This document shows positions 53,830 through 61,427 of a stretch of 64,000 nt of DNA, piece by piece (position 1 is the first letter of the stretch; each line of letters opens with the position of its first letter). Source of the stretch: Parvibaculum indicum (lineage in GTDB: Bacteria > Pseudomonadota > Alphaproteobacteria > Parvibaculales > Parvibaculaceae). The position numbers were made by a program, and so were the translations under genes. The notes under the pieces were generated by a model. It searched no databases and was not told where the DNA came from. It worked only from the letters and a program-made list of their open reading frames with translations. The DNA is taken from contig NZ_JAASQO010000003.1 in assembly GCF_011762095.1 (NCBI RefSeq), positions 290,266 to 354,265 on the forward strand, read 5' to 3'.

Positions 53830-56151
53830 ATGACGAATAGTAAAGCGTGGGCCTGCCGGCTTGCTTTGCTCATGGGGACGGCGTCGGTGCTTGTGCTGGC
53901 GAGCGCGGGAGCGAGAGCAGAGGAAACGGCGGCGGAGACGGACGAAGCCATCGCCACCCTGGACGATACGCAAGGCGGCGCGGAGTACGGCGAAGTCGTC
54001 GTGACCGCGGACAAGCGCGAAGTGTCGCTTCAAAAGGCGCCGGCCGCCATTACCGCCTTGCCGGCGGAAGCGCTCGAACAGGCGAATATCAAGAGTGCGG
54101 TCGATCTGAACGGCGTCGTTCCCGGCTTGACCGTGACGCCGAATGAAGGCTGGTCGCGCGTGGTGGCCATTCGCGGCGTCGGATACGAAACGGCGCAGAA
54201 CTCGATTGCGCAGCCTTCGGTCGCCTTCCATGTCGACGGGATCTATATCGTCAATCCGGTTGCGCTTCAGCAGAGCTTTCTCGACGTCGACCGTGTCGAA
54301 GTGCAGCGCGGTCCGCAGGGAACCGTTTACGGCCAGAATTCGGTGGGCGGCACGCTGAATGTCGTCACCAACAAGCCCAACCTCTACGATTACAGCGGTA
54401 CTCTGAGCGCGGCTTACGGCACCTACAACCTCACCGACACGATTGCGACCTTCAATGTGCCGCTGATCGAGGGCGAGCTTGCCGTCAGGGGCACCTTCGA
54501 GCACATGCAGCATGACGGTTTTGCCGAGTCGGTCGCGCTGGGCGGTTACGAGCTCGACGACGCCAACAATGCGACCGGTCGCGCGGAAGTTCTCTGGGCG
54601 CCGAACGACCGTTTCTCGGCCACATTCCTCTCGCAGATCTACGATTCCAATACGAATGACGCTGCGTTGAAGAACATTCTCGATCCCGAGCCGGACCCCC
54701 GCAAGCTGACGCAGGATTATCCGGGCTGGATGAAGACGCGCCAGTATATCGAAGCGCTGACGCTGAATTACGATTTCGACTGGGCGTCGCTGAAGTCGAT
54801 CACGAGCTATCAGAATGCCGCATGGCACGCGGCCCTGGACAACGACCGGCTCGACCTCGCTCACTATCCGACCGGGCACGACATCATGCCGTTCACGGGA
54901 CAGACCAATGTGAGCTGGACCCAGGAAGTCAATCTGACCTCGCCGACCTCGGCCGACACCTCTCTCGACTGGATCGTCGGCGCCTTCTATCTCTACACGT
55001 CCAACAAGGCGCGCGTCGTGGAGTACTACAACACGGCCCCCAACCAGCCGACGCCCGACATTACCCAGATGCCGTCCGGCGGATTGCCGTCGAACTGGGG
55101 CTATGGCGTACAGGCCGTCACGACCCGGCGGTCCTATTCGGGCTACGGTCAGGGAACCTATCACTTCACGGATGCGCTGCGGTTCACGGCGGGCGCGCGC
55201 TACACGCATGACGAAGTGGAAGGCTGGTCGCTCTCCAATTTCGGCGCTTACGGCCCGGCATCGACCGCGAGCACGGTCGGCAACGAGCTGACCGGCAAGG
55301 TGGCGCTGGAATACGACCTGACCGACGACAATATGCTCTATGCGAGCTGGTCGCGCGGCTTCAAGCCGGGCGGAACCAACCTCAACTCGAACCCGACACT
55401 TGTCGAGAAGACGTTCGAGTCGGAAACGGTGGATTCCATCGAGGTCGGGTCGAAGAACAGGTTCTTCGGCAACGCGCTGACGGCCAACTTTGCCGCCTTC
55501 CACTATGACTACAAGAACTTCCAGTTCATCAGCGACGACCCGGTGCCCTACCAGGGCGGCGTTGCGAACATTCCGGAGTCCGAAGTCTATGGCGCGGAAG
55601 CCGAATTCGGTGCGCGTCTGCCCTACAATCTCCGTCTGGACGGCAACGCGACGGTGCTCCACAGCGAAGTCACATCGGACTTCTATACGCTGGACAGCGT
55701 GGCGGCCAACAATGCGGCGGCGACCTCCGGCTGTTCCCCCTTCGACTATGCTTGCCTGACCTACTACCGCGGTCTTGCGATCAAGAACATCAAGGGTAAC
55801 GAACTCCCCAAGACGCCGTCCTTCGCGGGCTCCCTGGCGTTGACGCATACCTATGGCTTCAACGACGGCGGCACCTTCACTTCCCGCGTCCAGTATGTCT
55901 ATCAGGGCGACTTCATCTACCGCGTCTTCGACAGTAGTAGCCTGGATAACATCGACGGCTACGGGCTGTGGAACCTCTACTTCGACTATATGCCGCCGGC
56001 CGGCGACTGGAAGTTCTCGCTGACGGCGACGAATGTCTTCGACAACGATGCAGTCGTCTCCCGCTTCACCAATGCCTTCGGCATCGGGACGACGGCCAGT
56101 CAATACGTACCTCCGCGTCAGGTCATTGCTCGCGTGAGCTATTCGTTCTGA
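53830..56151 (+). CDS. TonB-dependent outer-membrane receptor
   Basis: This encodes 773 residues. A signal peptide (to about residue 31) is followed by a TonB-box-like EYGEVVVTA (about 55-63) and a plug domain (about 65-185, with VDRVEVQRGPQGTVYGQNSVGGTLNVVTNKP). The 22-strand barrel ends in SYSF. It should import a scarce or bulky compound across the outer membrane using TonB energy. It is divergent from the ureide operon and followed by a periplasmic binding protein gene, so a purine or purine derivative is the plausible cargo. Iron siderophores are the usual cargo of the family. Confidence 0.9.
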   Translation: MTNSKAWACRLALLMGTASVLVLASAGARAEETAAETDEAIATLDDTQGGAEYGEVVVTADKREVSLQKAPAAITALPAEALEQANIKSAVDLNGVVPGLTVTPNEGWSRVVAIRGVGYETAQNSIAQPSVAFHVDGIYIVNPVALQQSFLDVDRVEVQRGPQGTVYGQNSVGGTLNVVTNKPNLYDYSGTLSAAYGTYNLTDTIATFNVPLIEGELAVRGTFEHMQHDGFAESVALGGYELDDANNATGRAEVLWAPNDRFSATFLSQIYDSNTNDAALKNILDPEPDPRKLTQDYPGWMKTRQYIEALTLNYDFDWASLKSITSYQNAAWHAALDNDRLDLAHYPTGHDIMPFTGQTNVSWTQEVNLTSPTSADTSLDWIVGAFYLYTSNKARVVEYYNTAPNQPTPDITQMPSGGLPSNWGYGVQAVTTRRSYSGYGQGTYHFTDALRFTAGARYTHDEVEGWSLSNFGAYGPASTASTVGNELTGKVALEYDLTDDNMLYASWSRGFKPGGTNLNSNPTLVEKTFESETVDSIEVGSKNRFFGNALTANFAAFHYDYKNFQFISDDPVPYQGGVANIPESEVYGAEAEFGARLPYNLRLDGNATVLHSEVTSDFYTLDSVAANNAAATSGCSPFDYACLTYYRGLAIKNIKGNELPKTPSFAGSLALTHTYGFNDGGTFTSRVQYVYQGDFIYRVFDSSSLDNIDGYGLWNLYFDYMPPAGDWKFSLTATNVFDNDAVVSRFTNAFGIGTTASQYVPPRQVIARVSYSF

Positions 56152-56251
56152 TGCGTCAGGGCCGCCGCGTATGCCATTGTAAGAGTACGGCATGCGCGGC
56201 GGTTATCGCCGCCATGAAACGGTGATTGGAAAGATGTGGGAGCGTGATGAA

Positions 56252-57253
56252 ATGTCAGGTGCGATGATCGGTATACGTGGATTCATTATGCTCGCGGCGA
56301 TGGCGGTCTTGTTCGCGTCGTCGTCGGCCGGCGCGGCCGACCGGATCCGGCTCGGCCTGAGCTGGCTTCCCCAGGCGGAATATGGCGGTTTCTACCAGGC
56401 CAAGGCCGACGGGATTTACGAACGCTACGGGCTCGACGTCGAAATCGACCCGGGCAGTCCACAGAAAAACCTCGGGCAGTTGCTCGCCGCGGGGGCCTAT
56501 GACGTGGTGCTGGGCAACTCCTCCATCGTCTTCAATGCGAATGCCGTGGGGCTGGAGTTCGTCACCGCCGCCGCCTTCTTCCAGAAGGAGCCGACCATTC
56601 TGTTCGCGCATGACGATCCGGAGATCGAAACCATGGCGGATCTGAAAGGGCATCCGGCGGCGATCACCAATCTGAGCGTCATGTCCTTCTGGCCGACATT
56701 GAAGAAGAAATACGGTTTCACCGACGATCAGATCAGGCCGTATCCCTATAGCTATGCCTTCTTCCTTTCCAATGAGAAGGCCATTCAACAGGGGTTTCTG
56801 ACGAACGATGTCGGGCAGTTGAAGCGCGAGGGGATCGCGGTCAAGACGTTCCTGCTGGCCGACAACGGATACAATCCCTACGGCAATACCGTCATCACCA
56901 CGCGCAAATTCGCCGGCGAGAACGCCGATGTGCTGCAAAGATTCGTCACGGCGACAAGCGAGGGGTGGAAGGCGTTCCTTCACGGGGATTCGTCCGGGGC
57001 CGAAGCGCTGATCCTGGCCGGCAATCAGGACTACACGCCCGAGACCTTCGAGGATGCAAAACAGGCGATCCTGGAAAGCGGAATAGTCGAAGGCGGAGAT
57101 GCCGAAACCGGTGGCATCGGCACGATGACGGATGCGCGCTGGAAAGAGTTCTTTCAGACCGAGGTCGAAGCGGGAAACATCCCGGACTCCTTCGACTACA
57201 AAAGCGCCTACACGCTGGACTTCGTTCATCCCGACAAGCTGACGAAGCCCTGA
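56252..57253 (+). CDS. ABC transporter substrate-binding protein, NMT1/THI5-like
   Basis: This encodes 333 residues. A signal peptide with Ala-Gly-Ala-Ala lies at about residues 20-29, then RIRLGLSWLPQAEYGGFYQAKADGIYERYGLDVEI, a typical SsuA/THI5 opening. Relatives bind thiamine precursors, pyrimidines, sulfonates or riboflavin. It is the likely binding component for the permease/ATPase encoded at 42978-44698. Start 56252 has GGGAG upstream; codons back to 56192 are open but less likely. It sits 100 bp behind the TonB receptor gene. Confidence 0.85.
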   Translation: MSGAMIGIRGFIMLAAMAVLFASSSAGAADRIRLGLSWLPQAEYGGFYQAKADGIYERYGLDVEIDPGSPQKNLGQLLAAGAYDVVLGNSSIVFNANAVGLEFVTAAAFFQKEPTILFAHDDPEIETMADLKGHPAAITNLSVMSFWPTLKKKYGFTDDQIRPYPYSYAFFLSNEKAIQQGFLTNDVGQLKREGIAVKTFLLADNGYNPYGNTVITTRKFAGENADVLQRFVTATSEGWKAFLHGDSSGAEALILAGNQDYTPETFEDAKQAILESGIVEGGDAETGGIGTMTDARWKEFFQTEVEAGNIPDSFDYKSAYTLDFVHPDKLTKP

Positions 57254-57294
57254 AGCTAAACCCGGGTCTTGTTTCCATGAGTTGAGGTAGAGTT

Positions 57295-58653
57295 ATGCAT
57301 GAAGATTTCAGGGCCGCCCTTGGCGACATTCCCGTCATCGACGATGAAGTAGGGATCAAGAGGAAGAGCCGGGACTTTTTCTGGTACAGCCCCATTCTCT
57401 TCGAGCAGCTGCGCGACAAGACCGCGGAACTCGTGGTTTGCCCGCGAGACGAAAAGGACGTCATCATGGTGGCGTCGGCCTGCGCGCGTTTCGGGGTGCC
57501 GTTGACGCCGCGTGGCGGCGGCACCGGCAATTACGGCCAGTCCATGCCCTTCGAGGGCGGTATCGTGCTCGACATGATGGGTCTGGACCGGCTGCAATGG
57601 GTGAAAGACGGCCTCGCGCGCGTCCAGGCGGGCAAACTTCTCTATGACCTCGATCAGGAGTTATGGGCTCAGGGCAAGGAACTGCGCATGTTCCCGTCCA
57701 CCAAGAAGACGGCGACGATCGGCGGGCATATCTGCGGCGGCGCCGGCGGCCTCGGATCGCTGACATGGGGCTTTCTCGACGATCGCGGCAATGTAGTGGG
57801 CGCGCGCATCGTCACGCTGGAAGAAGAGCCGCGTATTATCGAACTGCGCGGCAATGATACGGATCTCATCAATCGCAGTTTCGGCACGACAGGCATTGTG
57901 GTGGAGTTGGAACTGCCGGTGGAGAACCGCACGCATTGGCGCGACATGATCGTCGCATTCGACGATTTCATTTCGGCGGTTCGATTTGCGCAGGAGTTCA
58001 CGGCGAGCCCGGGCATCGGCAAACATGCCTGCGCCGTGGTCGATTCGACGATCACGCCCTATTTCGTCCACTTCGCCAAAGTCATTCCCGAGGGAAAGCC
58101 GATCGTCCTTCTGATGGTCGCCCCCTCCGGCGTCATCCCGACCGCCGAGATTGCCGCCGGGCATGGCGGCACGATCGTCTATGAGGAAGACATGGCGGAG
58201 GGAGAAAGCAACCCCGCCAAAGAACCCGTCTATGAATATTGCTGGAACCACACCACGCTCCAGGTGCTGAAGCACGATCGCAGCGTGACCTATATCCAGA
58301 CGGTCTTTCCCTCCGAAACCATGTACAGGGATATCGAAGTCCTGCGTGAGCTGTTCGGCGACGAAGTGCTGTGGCATCTCGAATTCATTCGAGCCGGCTC
58401 CGACATCGCCTGCACCGGCGCGTCGGTGGTGCGCTACACCACGGCGGACCGGTTGGAAGAGGTCATGGCGCTCCATGAAAAGCAGGGCGTCACCGTCGTC
58501 AATCCGCATGTTTCCAATCTGGAAGACGGCGCGCGCGATGTCGTGTCGTATCGCGACCGGGCGGAATTCAAACTCGGCATCGATCCTTACGGTCTTCTCA
58601 ATCCCGGCAAGATGCGCGACTACACGCCGGCCAAGATTCGCCGGGCGGGGTGA
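57295..58653 (+). CDS. FAD-binding oxidoreductase, GlcD/VAO type
   Basis: This encodes 452 residues. The PCMH-type FAD domain covers about residues 45-220 (RFGVPLTPRGGGTGNYGQSMPFEGGIVLDMMGL; KTATIGGHICGGAGGLGSLTWGFLDDRGNV), with a C-terminal FAD-oxidase domain ending GLLNPGKMRDY. Relatives oxidise hydroxy-acids such as glycolate or D-lactate, but cap domains vary. Within this cluster it might oxidise a hydroxy-intermediate; the substrate cannot be read from sequence. Its TGA overlaps the deaminase start (TGATG, 58651-58655). Confidence 0.85.
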   Translation: MHEDFRAALGDIPVIDDEVGIKRKSRDFFWYSPILFEQLRDKTAELVVCPRDEKDVIMVASACARFGVPLTPRGGGTGNYGQSMPFEGGIVLDMMGLDRLQWVKDGLARVQAGKLLYDLDQELWAQGKELRMFPSTKKTATIGGHICGGAGGLGSLTWGFLDDRGNVVGARIVTLEEEPRIIELRGNDTDLINRSFGTTGIVVELELPVENRTHWRDMIVAFDDFISAVRFAQEFTASPGIGKHACAVVDSTITPYFVHFAKVIPEGKPIVLLMVAPSGVIPTAEIAAGHGGTIVYEEDMAEGESNPAKEPVYEYCWNHTTLQVLKHDRSVTYIQTVFPSETMYRDIEVLRELFGDEVLWHLEFIRAGSDIACTGASVVRYTTADRLEEVMALHEKQGVTVVNPHVSNLEDGARDVVSYRDRAEFKLGIDPYGLLNPGKMRDYTPAKIRRAG

Positions 58654-59195
58654 TGCGGTCGATGACGGTTCCAAAGGATATGCCGGCTCCGCGGGTGGAT
58701 ATCTCGCAGATTCCCATGGAGGCGCATGAGCGCTACATGCGCCTCGCCATTGAGGAAGGCCTGCGCAATCCGATGTGGCCTTTCGGCGCGGTCATCGTCG
58801 ATCCGGCAAACGGTCGCCCCGTTGCGACGGGCGCCAATGAAGCAACCGACAATCCGATTTTTCACGGCGAAATCGTTGCCTTGAACAATTTCGTGCGGGC
58901 GCATGGCGTCGATAGCCGAAAGAACGAAATCGGCAATATCGAAATGGGCGACAAGGTTCTCTACAGCACGGCGGAACCTTGTCCGATGTGCATGTCGGCC
59001 TTGATCTGGGCGGGGATCGGCGGCGTCGTATTCGGCATCGGAATCCATCGGCTGAGAGAGCTCGGTATGGACCAGATCATGATCGAGGCGTCGCAGATAT
59101 GCGCGCATGCGGCTTTCTATGACGGGAAGGTTCTGGGCGGCGTACTTGCCGGCGACACGGACGACCTGTTCGCACACAGGCCGACAGGCATATGA
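58653..59195 (+). CDS. Nucleoside/guanine deaminase, cytidine-deaminase fold
   Basis: This encodes 180 residues. The zinc site is FHGEIVAL (His71, Glu73) with EPCPMCMSAL (Cys110, Cys113), as in GuaD- and TadA-type deaminases. The usual HAE is HGE here. The long helix insertion (residues 80-100) is unlike TadA. In the purine context conversion of guanine to xanthine, or of an amino-purine analogue, is likely. It is translationally coupled to the FAD oxidase by a one-base stop/start overlap. Confidence 0.83.
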   Translation: MRSMTVPKDMPAPRVDISQIPMEAHERYMRLAIEEGLRNPMWPFGAVIVDPANGRPVATGANEATDNPIFHGEIVALNNFVRAHGVDSRKNEIGNIEMGDKVLYSTAEPCPMCMSALIWAGIGGVVFGIGIHRLRELGMDQIMIEASQICAHAAFYDGKVLGGVLAGDTDDLFAHRPTGI

Positions 59196-59254
59196 GGGTG
59201 AAACGGTCTAGAGACGATGGATGCGAGTTTCGCCGGGCGGCGCGGCGGCGGGGA

Positions 59255-59659
59255 TCAGTCTTTCCGCCATTGCGCCAGGTCGGGGCTGTCGGTGTCGTAG
59301 CGGATCGCCTGCAGGTCGAGCCCCTCGCCATCCGTCATCATGACGGTATAGGCCTTCGCGGCGCCAAGCTCCGCCGGTCCGAATTTGGCAGACCATCCGA
59401 GCCGGTCGAGCATGGCGCCGGCGCCGTCGACATCTTCGCTGAGAAAGGCAATGTGCAGGAAGCGGGGTACCTTGTCGCCGGCGGATTCGACGATCTCGAT
59501 TTTCATGCCCGTGCCGTCGCCAAGCATGGCGAGGCGTTGCCCGTTCCCGGTCTTGCCATGGCGAATAACCCGAAGGGCCCCCGTGCCGGTCAATTGGTCG
59601 ATGCGCCCGTCGAAATCTTCGACGGCGATGGCGACGTGATCGATCTTTCCGAATTGCAT
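59255..59659 (-). CDS. VOC family protein (glyoxalase/bleomycin-resistance fold)
   Basis: This encodes 134 residues with two beta-alpha-beta-beta-beta repeats. Metal-ligand-like positions are His8 (KIDHVAIAVEDF), Glu in KIEIVES and the second-half His in FLHIAFLSEDVDGA. It resembles methylmalonyl-CoA epimerase or glyoxalase-like isomerases. Substrate unknown. It is convergent with the deaminase gene and divergent from the GntR gene. Confidence 0.82.
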   Translation of the reverse strand: MQFGKIDHVAIAVEDFDGRIDQLTGTGALRVIRHGKTGNGQRLAMLGDGTGMKIEIVESAGDKVPRFLHIAFLSEDVDGAGAMLDRLGWSAKFGPAELGAAKAYTVMMTDGEGLDLQAIRYDTDSPDLAQWRKD

Positions 59660-59966
59660 GGCTCACTCCAACAGGGTTTTCTCGTGTGTCGAGAGGGAAT
59701 ATAGCATATAATTCGTGTAATGATGATTTTAACGAGGCGCGAGGCGGCGCATTTTCGCAGACGAAGCCGCTTTGGCGGAGATCCGTTTCGGGGTGTCTAA
59801 GGAGGCCCGTTGTGTCCGTAGTCGAGGGGGAGTTTGCTCTGGATGCTGTTGCGTTTAAGGTGTGACATACGAAGGTCGGTGAGGGGCTTATCGTATGAAG
59901 GTTTGTGGCGACAAGACCGATTGGTGCCCTGTGCGGCCGTTTCTGAGGTGATTTCAGGAGCAGGTT
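59660..59966. other. 307-bp intergenic region before the second GntR gene
   Basis: It carries the divergent promoters of the VOC and GntR genes. An AGCATATAATTCG stretch at 59703-59715 is loosely like the TGCATA sites. The part 59800-59960 has atypical composition and a minus-strand frame (59797-59985) with no recognisable product; it might be a decayed gene. Nothing else was recognised. Confidence 0.4.
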
Positions 59967-60734
59967 GTGAAGAAAGAGCGGTCAACGAAAGAAGCCACGA
60001 TGCCTACTGAAAGCGATGTTTTGCGCGTCGATTACGGTGGGCTTATCGCGCTGCCTCTGGATGGGGGCAAGAAGCGGCCTGCGAAGACGCGTGCCGAGGA
60101 ACTTCGGCTTTGGATTTCCGATGAAATTACCAGCGGCCGGATGCCGCCCGGAACCAGGCTCGACGAAATCCAGCTGGCCGAGCGGTTCAACGTGTCCCGG
60201 ACACCGGTGCGCGAGGCACTGAAGCAGCTCAATTCCATCGGCCTTGTGGAGCGCGGCGCGCGCCGGACGATGACGGTCGCGGAAGTCTCTCCAGACCAGC
60301 TCTACAGCCTGTTCGAGCTGATGGGCGAACTGGAAGTGTCCTGCGCGCGGCTGGCGACCATCAAGATGACGAGCGAGGAACGGGCATTGCTGGAAAAGCA
60401 GCACGATGTGTGCCGCCGGCTCATGCGCGAAGGGGATGCCGATGGCTATGCCAAGGCCAATGCCGTTTTTCACAGCATCATCTATTCGGGAAGCCACAAT
60501 GCTTATCTCGCCGACGCCGCGCATCTCGTCCGGGTGCGTCTGTCGCCCTTCCGAAGGGCGCAGTTCCAGACCCCGGAGCGCATGGCGCGTTCCTGCGAGG
60601 AGCATGAATATATAATCCGCGCCATTTTGCGCGGCGACCAGATGACGGTGATGAACGTCATGCGCGATCATATTGCGGCGGCTCAGGGGGCTTATGTCGC
60701 CTTCGCTGCGAATGTGAAGCCGGCATCCGAGTAG
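59967..60734 (+). CDS. GntR family transcriptional regulator (FCD type), likely regulator of the purine cluster
   Basis: This encodes 255 residues. The winged helix lies at about 43-105 (TSGRMPPGTRLDEIQLAERFNVSRTPVREALKQLNSIGLVERG) and the FCD ligand domain at about 110-245. Start GTG at 59967 has AGGAG six bases upstream; an ATG at 60000 is the alternative. FCD regulators bind short palindromes such as TTGTATACAA, which is found at 45805. The repeated TGCATA sites in three control regions make this protein the prime candidate regulator of the cluster. The ligand might be a ureide. Confidence 0.87.
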   Translation: MKKERSTKEATMPTESDVLRVDYGGLIALPLDGGKKRPAKTRAEELRLWISDEITSGRMPPGTRLDEIQLAERFNVSRTPVREALKQLNSIGLVERGARRTMTVAEVSPDQLYSLFELMGELEVSCARLATIKMTSEERALLEKQHDVCRRLMREGDADGYAKANAVFHSIIYSGSHNAYLADAAHLVRVRLSPFRRAQFQTPERMARSCEEHEYIIRAILRGDQMTVMNVMRDHIAAAQGAYVAFAANVKPASE

Positions 60735-60894
60735 CCGTCCGCCAGGGCCATCCGACGAGGTCGTTCTCTTGGGCGTCCTCTGGGGCCATCGGCCATCCAT
60801 ATCTGCGATATTCGGCCGGGTGCCCGCGTTATCCCGCGGCGTGAGACTGCTCGTCCCCCTCATGCGGCGAGGGCTGCTCCCCTTGCATCCTTTC

Positions 60895-60935
60895 TATGCA
60901 CAATGTTTATGCAGAAAATCGCAAACTGCATACAA
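60895..60935. promoter_or_regulatory. TGCATA-type operator cluster in the 504-bp gap before the AtzG/AtzE-like genes
   Basis: Three TGCATA units occur within 41 bp: reversed at 60895-60900 and 60908-60913, forward in TGCATACAA at 60927-60935. They match the sites near 45.8 and 53.6 kb. The rest of the gap 60735-61238 holds no recognisable gene or RNA. The promoter of the amidase operon should lie downstream of these sites. Confidence 0.55.
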
Positions 60936-61238
60936 AATATCGTCTCAGTGGTATCCCCTTGGCCCCGCCCCGAAAAGCCGGAGCGAAAAAGCCCGGGATT
61001 CAGCCATTTTCTGACCGCCATCCGGTCGAGGGGAAATGGCATGCGGCTTGCTATATGTACATCGACAGAAAACAGAGCGCGTCGGGACGCCATTTTACTG
61101 AATAGCGTTCCCAGTCCGCGAAGTTGATAAATAAATGATGCCTTGTTGCTGAGGTGTACCAAGAAATCGGTGTGCATTCGGCAGTTCGGCTGGCTTCGGG
61201 CGACGTATGGGCCCGAAGGAATGCAGGGATCGTCTTTC

Positions 61239-61427
61239 ATGTCGCTCGATCGGTATCTCGATGACGCTGCCGCCATGATCGGCCTGGAGATTCCGTCCGA
61301 ATATCGCGACGAGGTTCTCGTAAATCTGGAGCGGATAGAGGCGATCGCCGCGCTCCTGCTGGATTGTCCCCCGGCCGCGCAATGCGACGAGGCGGCTTCC
61401 GTCTTTTGCCCGGGTGACGTCGAATGA
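61239..61427 (+). CDS. AtzG/HpxX-like small amidase subunit (DUF4089)
   Basis: This encodes 62 residues, MSLDRYLDDAAAMIGLEIPS then a helical stretch ending in an acidic tail. It matches the small AtzG-type partner that forms a heterotetramer with the amidase AtzE in cyanuric acid breakdown and its counterpart HpxX in the Klebsiella purine cluster. The start at 61239 fits that size and has AGGGA eight bases upstream; an ATG at 61221 would add six residues. It overlaps the amidase gene by 4 bp (ATGA). Confidence 0.75.
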   Translation: MSLDRYLDDAAAMIGLEIPSEYRDEVLVNLERIEAIAALLLDCPPAAQCDEAASVFCPGDVE

